From Mesorhizobium sp. M2A.F.Ca.ET.046.03.2.1 (GTDB taxonomy: Bacteria; Pseudomonadota; Alphaproteobacteria; Rhizobiales; Rhizobiaceae), in contig NZ_CP034449.1 of NCBI RefSeq assembly GCF_003952425.1, positions 744,001-808,000 on the forward strand: DNA of 64,000 nucleotides. The letters run 5' to 3'. Positions 17,426 to 26,073 of this stretch are shown piece by piece (within the stretch, counting starts at the first letter, position 1; the number at the start of each line of letters is the position of its first letter). The notes beneath the pieces are model-generated. The model was not told where the DNA came from, did no database searches, and saw only the letters and a program-made list of their open reading frames with translations. A program made the position numbers and the translations under genes.

Positions 17426-18682
17426 ATGACCACACATTCGCGCGGCGTTTTGGCAAGCATCGATCCGGTGAAGCTCGACAGGCTGGCGGAAGTCGCCATC
17501 AAGGTCGGGCTGCAACTGCAGCCCGGTCAGGATCTGGTGCTGACTTCGTCGATCGCGGCGCTGCCGCTGACGCGGCGCATCGTCGAGCATGCCTACAAGG
17601 CTGGCGCCGGGCTGGTGACGCCGATCTTCAACGATGACGAGATCACGCTGGCGCGCTTTCGCTACGGCGCCGATGCCGGCTTCGACCGCGCCGCCGGCTG
17701 GCTCTACGAGGGCATGGCGAAGGCCTTCTCGAACAATGCCGCGCGGCTCGCGGTGCGCGGCGAGGATCCGTCGCTGCTTTCCTCGCAGGACCCGGCCAAG
17801 GTGGCGCGCGCCAACAAGGCGAACTCGATGGCCTATCAGCCGGCGCTGGAGAAGATCACCGGCTTCGACATCAACTGGAACATCGTCGCCTATCCCGATC
17901 TTGCCTGGGCTCGCCAAGTGTTTCCGGGCGAGCCGGACGACGTCGCGGTGGTGAAGCTCGCCGACGCCATCTTCTCCGCCTCGCGGGTCGACGTCGATGA
18001 CCCGATCGGCAACTGGAAGGCGCACAACGCGGCGCTGGCCGAGCGCACGAAATGGCTGAACGAGCACAATTTCCATTCCCTGCATTTCACCGGGCCGGGC
18101 ACGGATCTCACCGTCGGGCTGGCGGATGGCCATGAATGGATGGGCGGCGCTTCGACGGCGAAGAACGGCGTCACCTGCAATCCCAATATCCCGACCGAGG
18201 AGGTCTTCACCACGCCGCATGCCAGGCGCGTCGAGGGTCACGTCTCCTCGACCAAGCCGCTCTCCTACCAGGGCACGCTGATCGACGAGATCTCGGTGCG
18301 CTTCGAGGGCGGGCGGATCGTCGAGGCCAAGGCCTCGAAGGGCGAGGACGTGCTGAAGAAGGTGCTCGACACCGACGAGGGCGCGCGCCGTCTCGGCGAA
18401 GTGGCGCTGGTGCCGCATTCCTCGCCGATCTCGAAGAGCGGGCTTCTGTTCTTCAACACGCTGTTCGACGAGAACGCCGCCTGCCACATCGCGCTCGGGC
18501 AGTGCTACTCGAAGTGCTTCGTCAACGGCGCCTCGCTCAGCCAGGACGAGATCGCCGCGCGCGGCGGCAACAAGAGCTTCATCCACATCGACTGGATGAT
18601 CGGCTCGGACAAGATCGACATCGACGGCGTGGCCAAGGACGGCAACCGCGTGCCGGTGATGCGCAAGGGCGAGTGGGCATAA
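17426..18682 (+). CDS. M29-family aminopeptidase
   Basis: Family M29 thermophilic aminopeptidases (AmpS, AmpT, PepS) are two-metal cytosolic enzymes. The 418-residue length is usual. The C-terminal half has the metal-binding elements: PTEEVFTTPHARRVEG (Glu and His), GSEVALVPHSSPIS-like GEVALVPHSSPIS, FNTLFDENAACHIALG, and the closing SFIHIDWMIGSDKIDIDG. Those residues are all present, so it should be active. A DUF488 remnant follows 22 bases later. Confidence 0.92.
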   Translation: MTTHSRGVLASIDPVKLDRLAEVAIKVGLQLQPGQDLVLTSSIAALPLTRRIVEHAYKAGAGLVTPIFNDDEITLARFRYGADAGFDRAAGWLYEGMAKAFSNNAARLAVRGEDPSLLSSQDPAKVARANKANSMAYQPALEKITGFDINWNIVAYPDLAWARQVFPGEPDDVAVVKLADAIFSASRVDVDDPIGNWKAHNAALAERTKWLNEHNFHSLHFTGPGTDLTVGLADGHEWMGGASTAKNGVTCNPNIPTEEVFTTPHARRVEGHVSSTKPLSYQGTLIDEISVRFEGGRIVEAKASKGEDVLKKVLDTDEGARRLGEVALVPHSSPISKSGLLFFNTLFDENAACHIALGQCYSKCFVNGASLSQDEIAARGGNKSFIHIDWMIGSDKIDIDGVAKDGNRVPVMRKGEWA

Positions 18683-18704
18683 CCTCCTCGCCAGCGGAGA
18701 TGTG

Positions 18705-19066
18705 ATGGCCTTCGACATAGCGGTGAAGCGCGTCTATGAGCCGCCGGCGAAAGCCGACGGCCAGCGCGTGCTGGTCGACCGCATCTGGCCGCGCGGCGTC
18801 GCCAAGCAGCACGCCGCGCTGACGCTCTGGCTGCAGGAGATCGCGCCGAGCGACGCGTTGCGCAAATGGTTCGGGCATGAGCCGGAGCGCTGGGCGCAGT
18901 TCCAGAAGCGGTATCGGGCGGAGCTTGACGCGAATGGCGAGGCGGTGGCGCAACTGCGTGGTCTGATGCGCGGGGCAAGGTGACGCTGCTCTATGGCGCG
19001 CATGACGAGGCGCACAACAACGCGGTGGCGCTGGCGGGGTATTTGGAAGCCCAAGCTAATTGTTGA
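18705..19066 (+). pseudogene. DUF488 family gene, frameshifted near its 3' end
   Basis: The first frame gives [19 protein letters not shown], then RIWPRGVAK and [22 protein letters not shown], a clear DUF488 protein (YeaO-like). It stops at 18983 after RGLMRGAR. The expected end ([19 protein letters not shown]) lies in the +1 frame from about 18976 to 19066. One missing base within the G-rich stretch at 18969-18976 would restore one frame of about 121 codons. The break falls inside the conserved end, so the gene is probably inactive or the base is a sequencing error. Confidence 0.8.
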
Positions 19067-19074
19067 GAGGTCGA

Positions 19075-19291
19075 GTTCCTTCGCCCCCCTCTCTGTCCTG
19101 CCGGACATCTCCCCCTCAAGGGGGGAGATTGGCAGCTTTGGCGACGGCGCTCGTCCTGCAACGTCTGCGATTGGCAGCTTTGGCGAGGCGCTTGTCTTGC
19201 AACGCCTGCGATTAGCGAAAGCCGGCGTGACGGCTAATCTCCCCCCTTGAGGGGGAGATGTCCGGCAGGACAGAGAGGGGGGCGAAGGAAC
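19075..19291. repeat. repeat family C copy 1: perfect 56-base inverted repeat
   Basis: Arms at 19075-19130 and 19236-19291 are exact reverse complements over 56 bases (GTTCCTTCGCC... and ...GGCGAAGGAAC). The 105-base spacer holds two direct copies of a 41-42 base unit starting GGCAGCTTTGGCGA at 19131 and 19173. The spacer ends in TGCAACGCCTGCGATTAGCG, which recurs in C2 with few changes. Confidence 0.9.
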
Positions 19292-19310
19292 GCTGCCTAA
19301 GTAGTCGAGC

Positions 19311-19664
19311 CTACTTTCCGCCCACCGCCTCCTCGTAAACCTCCGCCTTGAACCCCACGAACACCCGCTCCCCCACCTCGAGCACCGGCCGCTTGATCAT
19401 CGTCGGCATGGCGAGCATCAGTTTCTTCGCCTTCTTCTCGTCCAGCCCGGCCTTGTCCGCCTCCGGCAGCTCGCGAAAGGTGGTGCTGCCCTTGTTGAGC
19501 AGCTTTTCCCAGCCGACCTTGCCGACCCAGCCGTCCAGTTTCCCAGCCTCGATCCCCTCGGCCCGGTAGTCATGGAAGCGATAGTGCCCGCCGTGGCTTT
19601 CCAGCCAAACGCGCGCCTTCCTGATCGTGTCGCAGGTGGTGATGCCATACATGGTGATGGTCAA
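19311..19664 (-). CDS. ArsC/Spx-fold protein, YffB-like
   Basis: The product has a thioredoxin-fold start [21 protein letters not shown] with the single active Cys in TCDT, then [25 protein letters not shown] and [11 protein letters not shown]. The proline-containing RPVLE element is the cis-Pro region of ArsC-like reductases. It fits the YffB branch, which binds glutathione but is not a proven arsenate reductase. I favour the TTG at 19664 because GAGG lies seven bases before it; the ATG at 19652 would give a product of 113 residues with a poor ribosome site. Confidence 0.85.
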   Translation of the reverse strand: MTITMYGITTCDTIRKARVWLESHGGHYRFHDYRAEGIEAGKLDGWVGKVGWEKLLNKGSTTFRELPEADKAGLDEKKAKKLMLAMPTMIKRPVLEVGERVFVGFKAEVYEEAVGGK

Positions 19665-19855
19665 GGCGGGCCTCTGTCGGGTGGGGTTTCGAATCCGGCG
19701 GAAGCCTAGGCCGTTTGGACCAGACATCAAGTAGGAACCGATCGTTCGCCTGCCAGCGGTGCGTCGCTCGGCAGGTGACAATTCGTGTCAGGATCACGAT
19801 GCCGTGCCAAGAGGTCAACGATTCAGCGTTGGAGAGTTCGAGATGCAGGCATGTT

Positions 19856-19889
19856 CGACGGACCAGTACAGGTCCGTCGGCCATTTTTT
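19856..19889 (+). terminator. hairpin with T-run just upstream of the SRAP gene
   Basis: CGACGGACC and GGTCCGTCG form a perfect nine-pair stem with loop AGTACA, followed four bases later by six T. It lies 40 bases before the SRAP start. It could be an attenuator in the leader, or the end of a short untranslated RNA starting upstream; sequence alone does not decide. Confidence 0.5.
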
Positions 19890-19928
19890 GTTTCTGGATT
19901 ACGAGCGATCGCTGGGGCATCCTATGGC

Positions 19929-20642
19929 ATGTGCAACCTCTACAACATCACCACAAGCCAGGACGCCATCCGCGAGTGGACCCGCGCCATGCGGGACATC
20001 ATGGGCAACCTTGAGCCCTCGCTGGACGTCTATCCCAACATGCCCGGCGCAGTGGTCCGCAATGCCCCCGATGGCCAGCGTGAGCTTGCCAAGCTGCTGT
20101 GGGGCATGCCAACGCCGGCAGAGCGGGTGAAGGGCAAGGCGGACTACGGGACCACCAACATCCGCAATCCGCAGTACGCCCATTGGCAGCAATATGTTGG
20201 CGTGGAGAACCGCTGTGTGGTGCCCGTTACAAGCTTCGCGGAGCCCAGCCCCACGCCCAACGACAAGGACCCTGAGACGGGCATACAGCGGAACTACTGG
20301 TTTGCGCGAAGCGGGGACCGTCCGCTGTTTTTCTTCGCTGGCATGTGGACGCGCTGGCAGGGGGTCCGCAGGGTCAAGGACGGGGCTGGAGACTTCGAGC
20401 TTTACGGCTTCCTTACGACCAAGCCGAACGCCCTCATAGCGCCCATCCACGACAAGGCCATGCCGGTGATCCTGACTACGCGCGAGGAGGTGGACATGTG
20501 GCTAACCGCGCCGTGGTCCGAAGCGCGGCACATGCAGCGGACAGCCCCCGACGATGCCTTGGTGATCGTCGAGAAGCCGGCCACACAAATCAAGTTCCCA
20601 AATGCCGGGGATGCGGCGGGTGGCCAAATGTCATTACTTTGA
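19929..20642 (+). CDS. SOS response-associated peptidase (SRAP, YedK/HMCES family)
   Basis: SRAP proteins form a covalent link through Cys2 with abasic sites in single-stranded DNA. The start is fixed by this residue: ATG at 19929 gives MCNLYNITTSQDAI. Further hallmarks are NVRNAVSFAEPSP-like RCVVPVTSFAEPSP, YWFARSGDRPLFFFAGMW, and the conserved histidine in PIHDKAMPVIL. Length is 237 residues. All active-site residues are present. The leader carries a hairpin with T-run. No classical alphaproteobacterial LexA site (GTTC-N7-GTTC) was found upstream. Confidence 0.93.
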   Translation: MCNLYNITTSQDAIREWTRAMRDIMGNLEPSLDVYPNMPGAVVRNAPDGQRELAKLLWGMPTPAERVKGKADYGTTNIRNPQYAHWQQYVGVENRCVVPVTSFAEPSPTPNDKDPETGIQRNYWFARSGDRPLFFFAGMWTRWQGVRRVKDGAGDFELYGFLTTKPNALIAPIHDKAMPVILTTREEVDMWLTAPWSEARHMQRTAPDDALVIVEKPATQIKFPNAGDAAGGQMSLL

Positions 20643-20673
20643 CCCGGCTCTGACCCGGCGAGGAGATGATCTA

Positions 20674-20991
20674 TCAATCTTTTTCGTCTCGCCAGATCAC
20701 CCGCCGCACCATACGCACCCCCACAAGGCGCCTCACGCGTATCTTCACGCCCTGGACGGCGCTGGGCAGCAAAATGTCCACGTCGAACTCCCGCCGCTTG
20801 CAGCGCTCGCACCGCATGTGCCGCTCGACGTCCCAGAACGGAATGTCCCCCATGAGCTTGAGGAGATCTCCGGGGAGGTAGTGATGGGTGATGTTGCAGT
20901 TGATGCACCGGACGCGGATTAACTGCCCGATTTCATGGGCACGGCTTAGCGTCTGAACGACGCGTCGGGATCTGCTGCTCGGCTCCGGCAT
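20674..20991 (-). CDS. hypothetical zinc-ribbon protein
   Basis: The 105-residue basic product has two CxxC pairs, CINC near residue 29 and CERC near residue 61, separated by about 30 residues as in a zinc ribbon (RVRCINCNITHHYLPGD, HMRCERCKRREFDVD). Other rhizobia encode similar small proteins, but I know no function. It converges on the SRAP gene with about 30 bases between. A nucleic-acid-binding role is possible inference. Confidence 0.65.
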   Translation of the reverse strand: MPEPSSRSRRVVQTLSRAHEIGQLIRVRCINCNITHHYLPGDLLKLMGDIPFWDVERHMRCERCKRREFDVDILLPSAVQGVKIRVRRLVGVRMVRRVIWRDEKD

Positions 20992-21113
20992 GCCCTACGA
21001 AATAGGAAAGTGTTCCTCGCGGAGTCAATTCAAGCAAAACCCTTTTGTTCTATTTTTGTTCATTGTGGCAGTTAGAGCTATCGGAGTGACGGAGCTTCAG
21101 GACCGGCGTTCCT

Positions 21114-22091
21114 CTAATAACACCCGCGCTCGATCGCCAGCCGCCGCACCAGAGCCAGCACGCTGTCGATGGTGGGCGTCGGCTGGCCGGTCAGGCGGCC
21201 GAGTTCCTGCACCGCCGTGACCAGCGCGTCGATCTCCATCGGGCGGCCGCGCTCGAGGTCCTGCAGCATCGAGGTCTTGTGCTCGCCGACATCGCCGGCG
21301 CCCTTGATGCGACGGTCGACGGAGACGGGAAAGCGCACGCCGATGCGCTCGCCGATCGCCTGCGCCTCCAGCATCAAGGCGCGGGCGACCGCACGCGTGC
21401 CTTCGTCGGCGACGATGGCCGCCAGCGTGCTGCCGGTCAGCGCCGAGATCGGGTTGAAGGAGAGATTGCCCCAGAGCTTCACCCAGATCTCAGAGCGGAT
21501 GTCCTCGCGCACCGGGGCCTGCAGCCCGGCCTTGACCATTTCGCGCGCCAAGGCGGTGGCCCGCTCGCTCTTCTCGCCCGACGGCTCGCCCAGCGAGAAG
21601 CGCGTGCCCTCGACATGGCGGATCAGGCCGGGCGCGTCGACCTCGACGGCCGGATAGACGACGGAGCCGATGACGCGCTCGGGCCTGATGCGCTGCCAGA
21701 TCTCGCCACCGGGATCGACAGCGCCGAGCCGCGTGCCCTCCAGCGCGCCGCCCGCCTTGTGGAAATACCACCAGGGGACGCCGTTCTGCATGGTGACGAC
21801 GGCGGTGCCCTTGCCCAGCAACGGTGCTATCCGGTCAAGGGCCGGCGCCAGCGAATGCGCCTTCAGCGCCAGCACGACATAATCCTGCACGCCGAGTTCC
21901 TCGGCGCGCGCAGCCGCGTTCACCCGCGCCACGGTTTCCTTTCCATCCTCGATCAGGCGAAGGCCACCGGCCTTGATCGCGTCCAGATGCGCGCCGCGCG
22001 CCACGATCGACAGATCGACCGAGCCGGCGATCGCGAGCTTCGCGGCAAGATAGCCGCCGATGGCGCCGGCGCCAAAGACCGTGATGCGCAT
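21114..22091 (-). CDS. ketopantoate reductase family oxidoreductase
   Basis: The N-terminus has the Rossmann NADPH site GAGAIGGYLAAKL at residues 7-19. VTMQNGVPWWYFHK and the KLWGNLSFNPISALTG block (catalytic Lys, Asn region) define the ApbA/PanE family. Length is 325 residues. The gene overlaps the AMP-ligase stop by one base (TGATG), so it ends a long catabolic operon. In this context it is more likely a dehydrogenase for a 2-keto acid of that pathway than the pantothenate enzyme, which is inference. Confidence 0.87.
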   Translation of the reverse strand: MRITVFGAGAIGGYLAAKLAIAGSVDLSIVARGAHLDAIKAGGLRLIEDGKETVARVNAAARAEELGVQDYVVLALKAHSLAPALDRIAPLLGKGTAVVTMQNGVPWWYFHKAGGALEGTRLGAVDPGGEIWQRIRPERVIGSVVYPAVEVDAPGLIRHVEGTRFSLGEPSGEKSERATALAREMVKAGLQAPVREDIRSEIWVKLWGNLSFNPISALTGSTLAAIVADEGTRAVARALMLEAQAIGERIGVRFPVSVDRRIKGAGDVGEHKTSMLQDLERGRPMEIDALVTAVQELGRLTGQPTPTIDSVLALVRRLAIERGCY

Positions 22092-23620
22092 CAGCCGAGC
22101 CCGAGCTTTGCCGCGAGGCCGATGCGCTGCAATTTGCCGGTGGCGCCCTTCGGAATCTCGTCGAGGATCACCACCTTGCGCGGCACCTTGAAATCGGCGA
22201 GCCGGGTGGCGGCGAAACCACGGATGTCGGCCTCGCTGGCGCTCTGGCCCTCGCGCAGCACTACAGCGGACGCCACCTCTTCACCGAGCTTGTCATGCGG
22301 CATAGCGAAGGTGACGACCTGCGCCACCGCCGGATGGTCCATCAGCACGTCGTCGACCTCGAGCGGCGAGATCTTCTCGCCGCCGCGATTGATGATCTCC
22401 TTCAGCCGGCCGGTGACGCGCAGGTAGTTGTCCTCGTCGAGCACGCCCTGGTCGCCGGTGTGGAACCAGCCATGGGCGAAGGCGCTGGCATTGGCGTCCG
22501 GGTTCTTCTCATAGCCGGCGGTGACGTTCGGGCCGCGAATGACGATCTCGCCGATCTCGCCGGCTTTGAGCAATCGCCCATCCGGCGCCATGACGGCGAC
22601 TTCAGGCCCGGCGGACGCACCGACGCTGCCGGGCTTGCGCAGGCCGGGCGGCAAGCGGTTGGACGCCATCTGATGCGCGGCCTCGGTCATGCCGTAGGAT
22701 TCGATCACTGGGCAGCCGAAGGTCGCTTCGAGTTCGGCCATCACTTGCGCCGGAAGCGAAGCCGAAGAAGAGCGGATGAAGCGCAGCTTCGCTTCGGCAA
22801 GCTGCTCGGGATTGCGGGCGGCGCGCGGCAGGATCGCCTGATGCATGGTGGGTACCGCCGTGTACCAGCTTGGCCTCGCTTCGCTGAGCCACTGGAAGAA
22901 GCGCAGCGCGTTGAAACCCGGCGTGCAGAAGACACTGCCGCCGGCGGCGAGCGAGGAAAGCACCGCGGCGATCAGGCCATGGATGTGAAACAGCGGCATG
23001 ATGTTGAGGCAGCGGTCGGCCGGCGTCAGGCCGAGCGTGGCGCCGATATGCGCGGCCGACGCCGCAAGGTTGGCGTGGCTGAGCGGCACGAGTTTCGGGC
23101 GCGAGGTGGTGCCGGAGGTGTGGAGCAGAAGCGCAACGTCGCCGTCCTCGGCCGATCCTGAGGAAACCGGTGGCCCGACCGGAGCGCCCTCGATCGTGAA
23201 GATACCGGCGGGCGAGCCTTCAGGCACGACCAAACGCAGCACCGGGGTGCCGAGGCGCGCGGCGACCTCGACCGAGGGGCCTGCCTCATCCTTGCCGACG
23301 AGGATCGCCTTGACGCCGATGTCGGTCAGGTAGAAATCGAGCTCGTCGGCCCGGTAGGCCGGATTGAGCGGCGCGGTGGACGCGGCCGCCGCCACAGCGA
23401 TGAAGGCCGTCGCCATTTCCGGGCCGTTCGGCAGCACGATGGCGACGCGGTCGCCACGGCCGATGCCCAGCGCGTTGAGCCGCGCCACCGTATCGCGGAT
23501 CAGCTTGCGCAATCCGCCATGCGAGAGGGCCGTCCGTTCGGGCGCGGCGATGGCCGGCGCGTCATCGGCGCCGGAGGCAAGACGATGGGCGAGATCGGTG
23601 GCGTTTTCGCTGTTTGTCAT
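22091..23620 (-). CDS. AMP-dependent acyl-CoA ligase, oxalate-CoA ligase-like
   Basis: The 509-residue product has all ANL superfamily motifs: LLLHTSGTTSRPKLVPLSHANL (P-loop, residues near 163-184), ESYGMTEAAHQM, GWFHTGDQGVLDEDNYLRVTGR and the C-terminal lysine in GATGKLQRIGL. PLFHIHGLIAAVLSSLAAGG, YTAVPTMHQAIL and RSSSASLPAQV resemble plant AAE3 and yeast Pcs60, which activate oxalate. I therefore suggest a small dicarboxylate substrate. It lies between gamma-glutamyltransferase and the ketopantoate-reductase-like gene in one operon. Confidence 0.85.
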   Translation of the reverse strand: MTNSENATDLAHRLASGADDAPAIAAPERTALSHGGLRKLIRDTVARLNALGIGRGDRVAIVLPNGPEMATAFIAVAAAASTAPLNPAYRADELDFYLTDIGVKAILVGKDEAGPSVEVAARLGTPVLRLVVPEGSPAGIFTIEGAPVGPPVSSGSAEDGDVALLLHTSGTTSRPKLVPLSHANLAASAAHIGATLGLTPADRCLNIMPLFHIHGLIAAVLSSLAAGGSVFCTPGFNALRFFQWLSEARPSWYTAVPTMHQAILPRAARNPEQLAEAKLRFIRSSSASLPAQVMAELEATFGCPVIESYGMTEAAHQMASNRLPPGLRKPGSVGASAGPEVAVMAPDGRLLKAGEIGEIVIRGPNVTAGYEKNPDANASAFAHGWFHTGDQGVLDEDNYLRVTGRLKEIINRGGEKISPLEVDDVLMDHPAVAQVVTFAMPHDKLGEEVASAVVLREGQSASEADIRGFAATRLADFKVPRKVVILDEIPKGATGKLQRIGLAAKLGLG

Positions 23621-23665
23621 GGTTCCAGACTATGTTTCGAACGATCGGCCGATGTCCAGCGCTGC

Positions 23666-25252
23666 TCAAAATCCGAGCGCCAAGCCGTCCTTGCGCGGAT
23701 CGGACGCGCCGGTCAGCGTGCCCTTCTCCCAATCGATCAGCACCGCCTGTCCGCCGCCCAGCGGGTGGTCGGGCTCGACAACACGATGACCTCGCCGGCG
23801 CAGGCCTTCGACGGCATCGGAATGCACGCTGCGCTCGGCCTCGACGACGTCGTGGTTGTAGAAGACGCGGGCCGCGTCGATCGCCTGCTGCGGGTCCATG
23901 CCGAAGTCGATCATGTTGGTCACGAGATGCACATGGCCGAAAGGCTGGTAGCCGCCGCCCATGACGCCGAACGGCATCATAGCGCGGCCGTTCCTCGTCA
24001 TCATACCCGGCATGATCGTGTGCATCGGCCGCTTGCCTGGCGCTATCGCGTTTGGGTGCTTCGGATCGAGGCGGAAGCTGGAACCACGGTTCTGCAACAC
24101 GACGCCGGTCTTCGGGCCGACGACGCCGCTGCCGAAGGAATAATAGGTCGAGTTGATGAAGCTGACCGCGTTGCGGTCGCGGTCGACGACGCTGATATAG
24201 ACCGTGTCGCTGCCGGGAAGATCGAGACGCGGCAGATGGGTCATGGCGCGCTCGGAATCGATCGCGGCGCGCAAGCTGTCGGCATAGGCGCTGGAAAGCA
24301 ACGCCTGGACCGGAACGTCGACGTGATCCTGGTCGGCGAAGAACGCATCGCGATCCTGATAGGCCAGGCGGCCCGCCTCGATCTCCAGATGCAGACGCTC
24401 GGCACCCTCGGGATCGAGCCTGCCGAGGTCGAAGCCCGAAAGCACGTTCAGCATCAGAAGCGCGGTCAGGCCCTGGTTGTTGGGCGGCATCTGGTGGATG
24501 TCGTGACCGCGATAGGAGGTGCTGACCGGGGTGCGGTAATCGCCCTTGGTCGCGGCGAAGTCTTCCAGCGTATGCAGGCCGCCAAGCGCGCGAAGCCGCC
24601 CGACCAGATCGCCCGCGACAGCGCCTTCGTAGAATCCGGCGCGGCCCTTTTTCGCGATGATGCGCAACGTCTCCGCCAGCTCCGGCTGGCGATGGATGTC
24701 CCCCGCCTTCGGGGGCCTGCCGCCGGGCAGGAAGATGCGCGTCGCAACCTCGTCGGCCGACAGGTCGGTCTCGGGGTCGTGCCAGTCGAAGGCGACGCGG
24801 TCGTGCACGACATAGCCTTCTTCCGCGTAGCGAATGGCCGGAGCGAGCGCATCGGCCAAACCCTTGCGGCCGTGGTCTTCCAGCAGCCGGCACCAGGCAT
24901 CGACGGCGCCTGGAACGGTGACCGCGTGCGGGCCATGCAGTGGCAGTTCGCTGAAGCCCTTGTCCCGGTACCAGTCGACGGTCGCGGCGGCGGGTGCGCG
25001 GCCAGAGCCGTTGAAGGCGATCACCTCGCCCTGCCCCTTCGGGCAATAGAGCACAAAACAGTCGCCGCCGATGCCCGTCGATTGCGGCTCGACCACCGCC
25101 TGGACCGCGGCCGCGCAGACGGCGGCGTCCATGGCATTGCCGCCGGCGCGCAGCATGTCGATCGCGGCAAGGGTGGCAAGCGGATGCGAGGTCGCGGCCA
25201 TCGCCTCGGTGGCGCGGACCGGCGAGCGGCCGGGAAACTGGAAGTCACGCAT
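23666..25252 (-). CDS. ggt: gamma-glutamyltransferase family protein
   Basis: Gamma-glutamyltransferases move or hydrolyse the gamma-glutamyl group of glutathione-like compounds after self-cleavage into two chains. The new N-terminal nucleophile is Thr350 in GSDTVYISVVDRDRNAVSF. The large chain has ATSHPLATLAAIDMLRAGGNAMDAAV, and the small chain ends with YNHDVVEAERSV and HRVVEPDHPLGGGQAVL. No signal peptide is visible, so it is probably cytosolic, unlike the enterobacterial enzyme. It is co-transcribed with a polyamine-type ABC transporter. Confidence 0.92.
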   Translation of the reverse strand: MRDFQFPGRSPVRATEAMAATSHPLATLAAIDMLRAGGNAMDAAVCAAAVQAVVEPQSTGIGGDCFVLYCPKGQGEVIAFNGSGRAPAAATVDWYRDKGFSELPLHGPHAVTVPGAVDAWCRLLEDHGRKGLADALAPAIRYAEEGYVVHDRVAFDWHDPETDLSADEVATRIFLPGGRPPKAGDIHRQPELAETLRIIAKKGRAGFYEGAVAGDLVGRLRALGGLHTLEDFAATKGDYRTPVSTSYRGHDIHQMPPNNQGLTALLMLNVLSGFDLGRLDPEGAERLHLEIEAGRLAYQDRDAFFADQDHVDVPVQALLSSAYADSLRAAIDSERAMTHLPRLDLPGSDTVYISVVDRDRNAVSFINSTYYSFGSGVVGPKTGVVLQNRGSSFRLDPKHPNAIAPGKRPMHTIMPGMMTRNGRAMMPFGVMGGGYQPFGHVHLVTNMIDFGMDPQQAIDAARVFYNHDVVEAERSVHSDAVEGLRRRGHRVVEPDHPLGGGQAVLIDWEKGTLTGASDPRKDGLALGF

Positions 25253-25272
25253 GCTGGTTCTGGTATCCTATA

Positions 25273-26073
25273 TCAACGTCCGCGGCCGAAAAGCTGGGCG
25301 GCGGACAACAAGACGATCGATAGCACGATCAGGCAAGTCGAAATGGCGGCGATCGTCGGATCGATCTGGTCGCGCAGCGCATTGAACATGCGCCGCGTCA
25401 GCGTCGTGGTCTCGCCGCCCGAGATGAATAGCGACACCACCACCTCGTCGAAGGAGGTGATGAAGGCAAACAGCGCGCCCGAGACGATCGAGAATCTTAT
25501 TTGCGGCATCGTCACCTGGAAGAAGGCGGAGAAGCGGCCGGCGCCGAGGCTGCGCGCCACCATCTCCTGGTTCATGTCGTAGGAGCGCAGCCCCGAAAGC
25601 ACGGTCAGCACGACCAGCGGCAGCGCCTGCACCGTATGCGCGATGACGAGGCCGGTCAGCGTATTGTTGAGGCCGATGCGGGCATAGAGGAAGAACGTGC
25701 CGATGCCGATCAGGATGACCGGAATGATCAGCGATGCCGTGAGCAGCGCGTTGATCAAGCCGGTCATCCTGAGCGTGCGGGCGTTGATGGCGTAGGCCGC
25801 CGCGGTGCCGAGCAGCGTCGCGACGATCGCCGTCATCACCGCTACCTTGACCGATACGATGGTGGCGTCGCGCCATTCGAGGGAACCGAAATAGCTTTCG
25901 TACCAGCGCAGCGACCATTCCTGCGGCGGGAACTCCAAGAGCGAGGAGCCGGAGAAGGACATGATGACGATGATCACCGACGGGGCGATCAGGAACAGCA
26001 TGACGAGGCCGCCGAGCGCGTAGAGCCAGAGGCGTTGCCGATGCGAGATCGGCAGGGCGTTTTCCATGCTCAT
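25273..26073 (-). CDS. ABC transporter permease, PotC-like
   Basis: The 266-residue product has six membrane segments and the EAA loop DMNQEMVARSLGAGRFSAFFQVTMPQI, which contacts the ATPase. It belongs to the polyamine/opine/iron type of permease (PotC branch). Its ATG overlaps the TGA of the previous permease by four bases, indicating coupled translation. The start at 26073 is preferred; an upstream frame to 26535 is antisense-type extension inside the neighbour. Confidence 0.9.
   Translation of the reverse strand: MSMENALPISHRQRLWLYALGGLVMLFLIAPSVIIVIMSFSGSSLLEFPPQEWSLRWYESYFGSLEWRDATIVSVKVAVMTAIVATLLGTAAAYAINARTLRMTGLINALLTASLIIPVILIGIGTFFLYARIGLNNTLTGLVIAHTVQALPLVVLTVLSGLRSYDMNQEMVARSLGAGRFSAFFQVTMPQIRFSIVSGALFAFITSFDEVVVSLFISGGETTTLTRRMFNALRDQIDPTIAAISTCLIVLSIVLLSAAQLFGRGR

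Noticed and set aside
19311..19664. True arsenate reductase
   Set aside because: The fold and TCDT motif fit, but no ars genes are nearby and the sequence is closer to the YffB type.
19740..19928. LexA box before the SRAP gene
   Set aside because: Two GTTC motifs are present, but their spacing is 13 bases instead of the seven of the alphaproteobacterial SOS box.
21114..22091. Biosynthetic panE for pantothenate
   Set aside because: Family membership is clear, but translational coupling to a catabolic operon makes a different 2-keto acid substrate more likely, so no gene symbol was given.
23519..25582. Open plus-strand frame of nearly 690 codons
   Set aside because: Antisense to gamma-glutamyltransferase, with no domain of its own.
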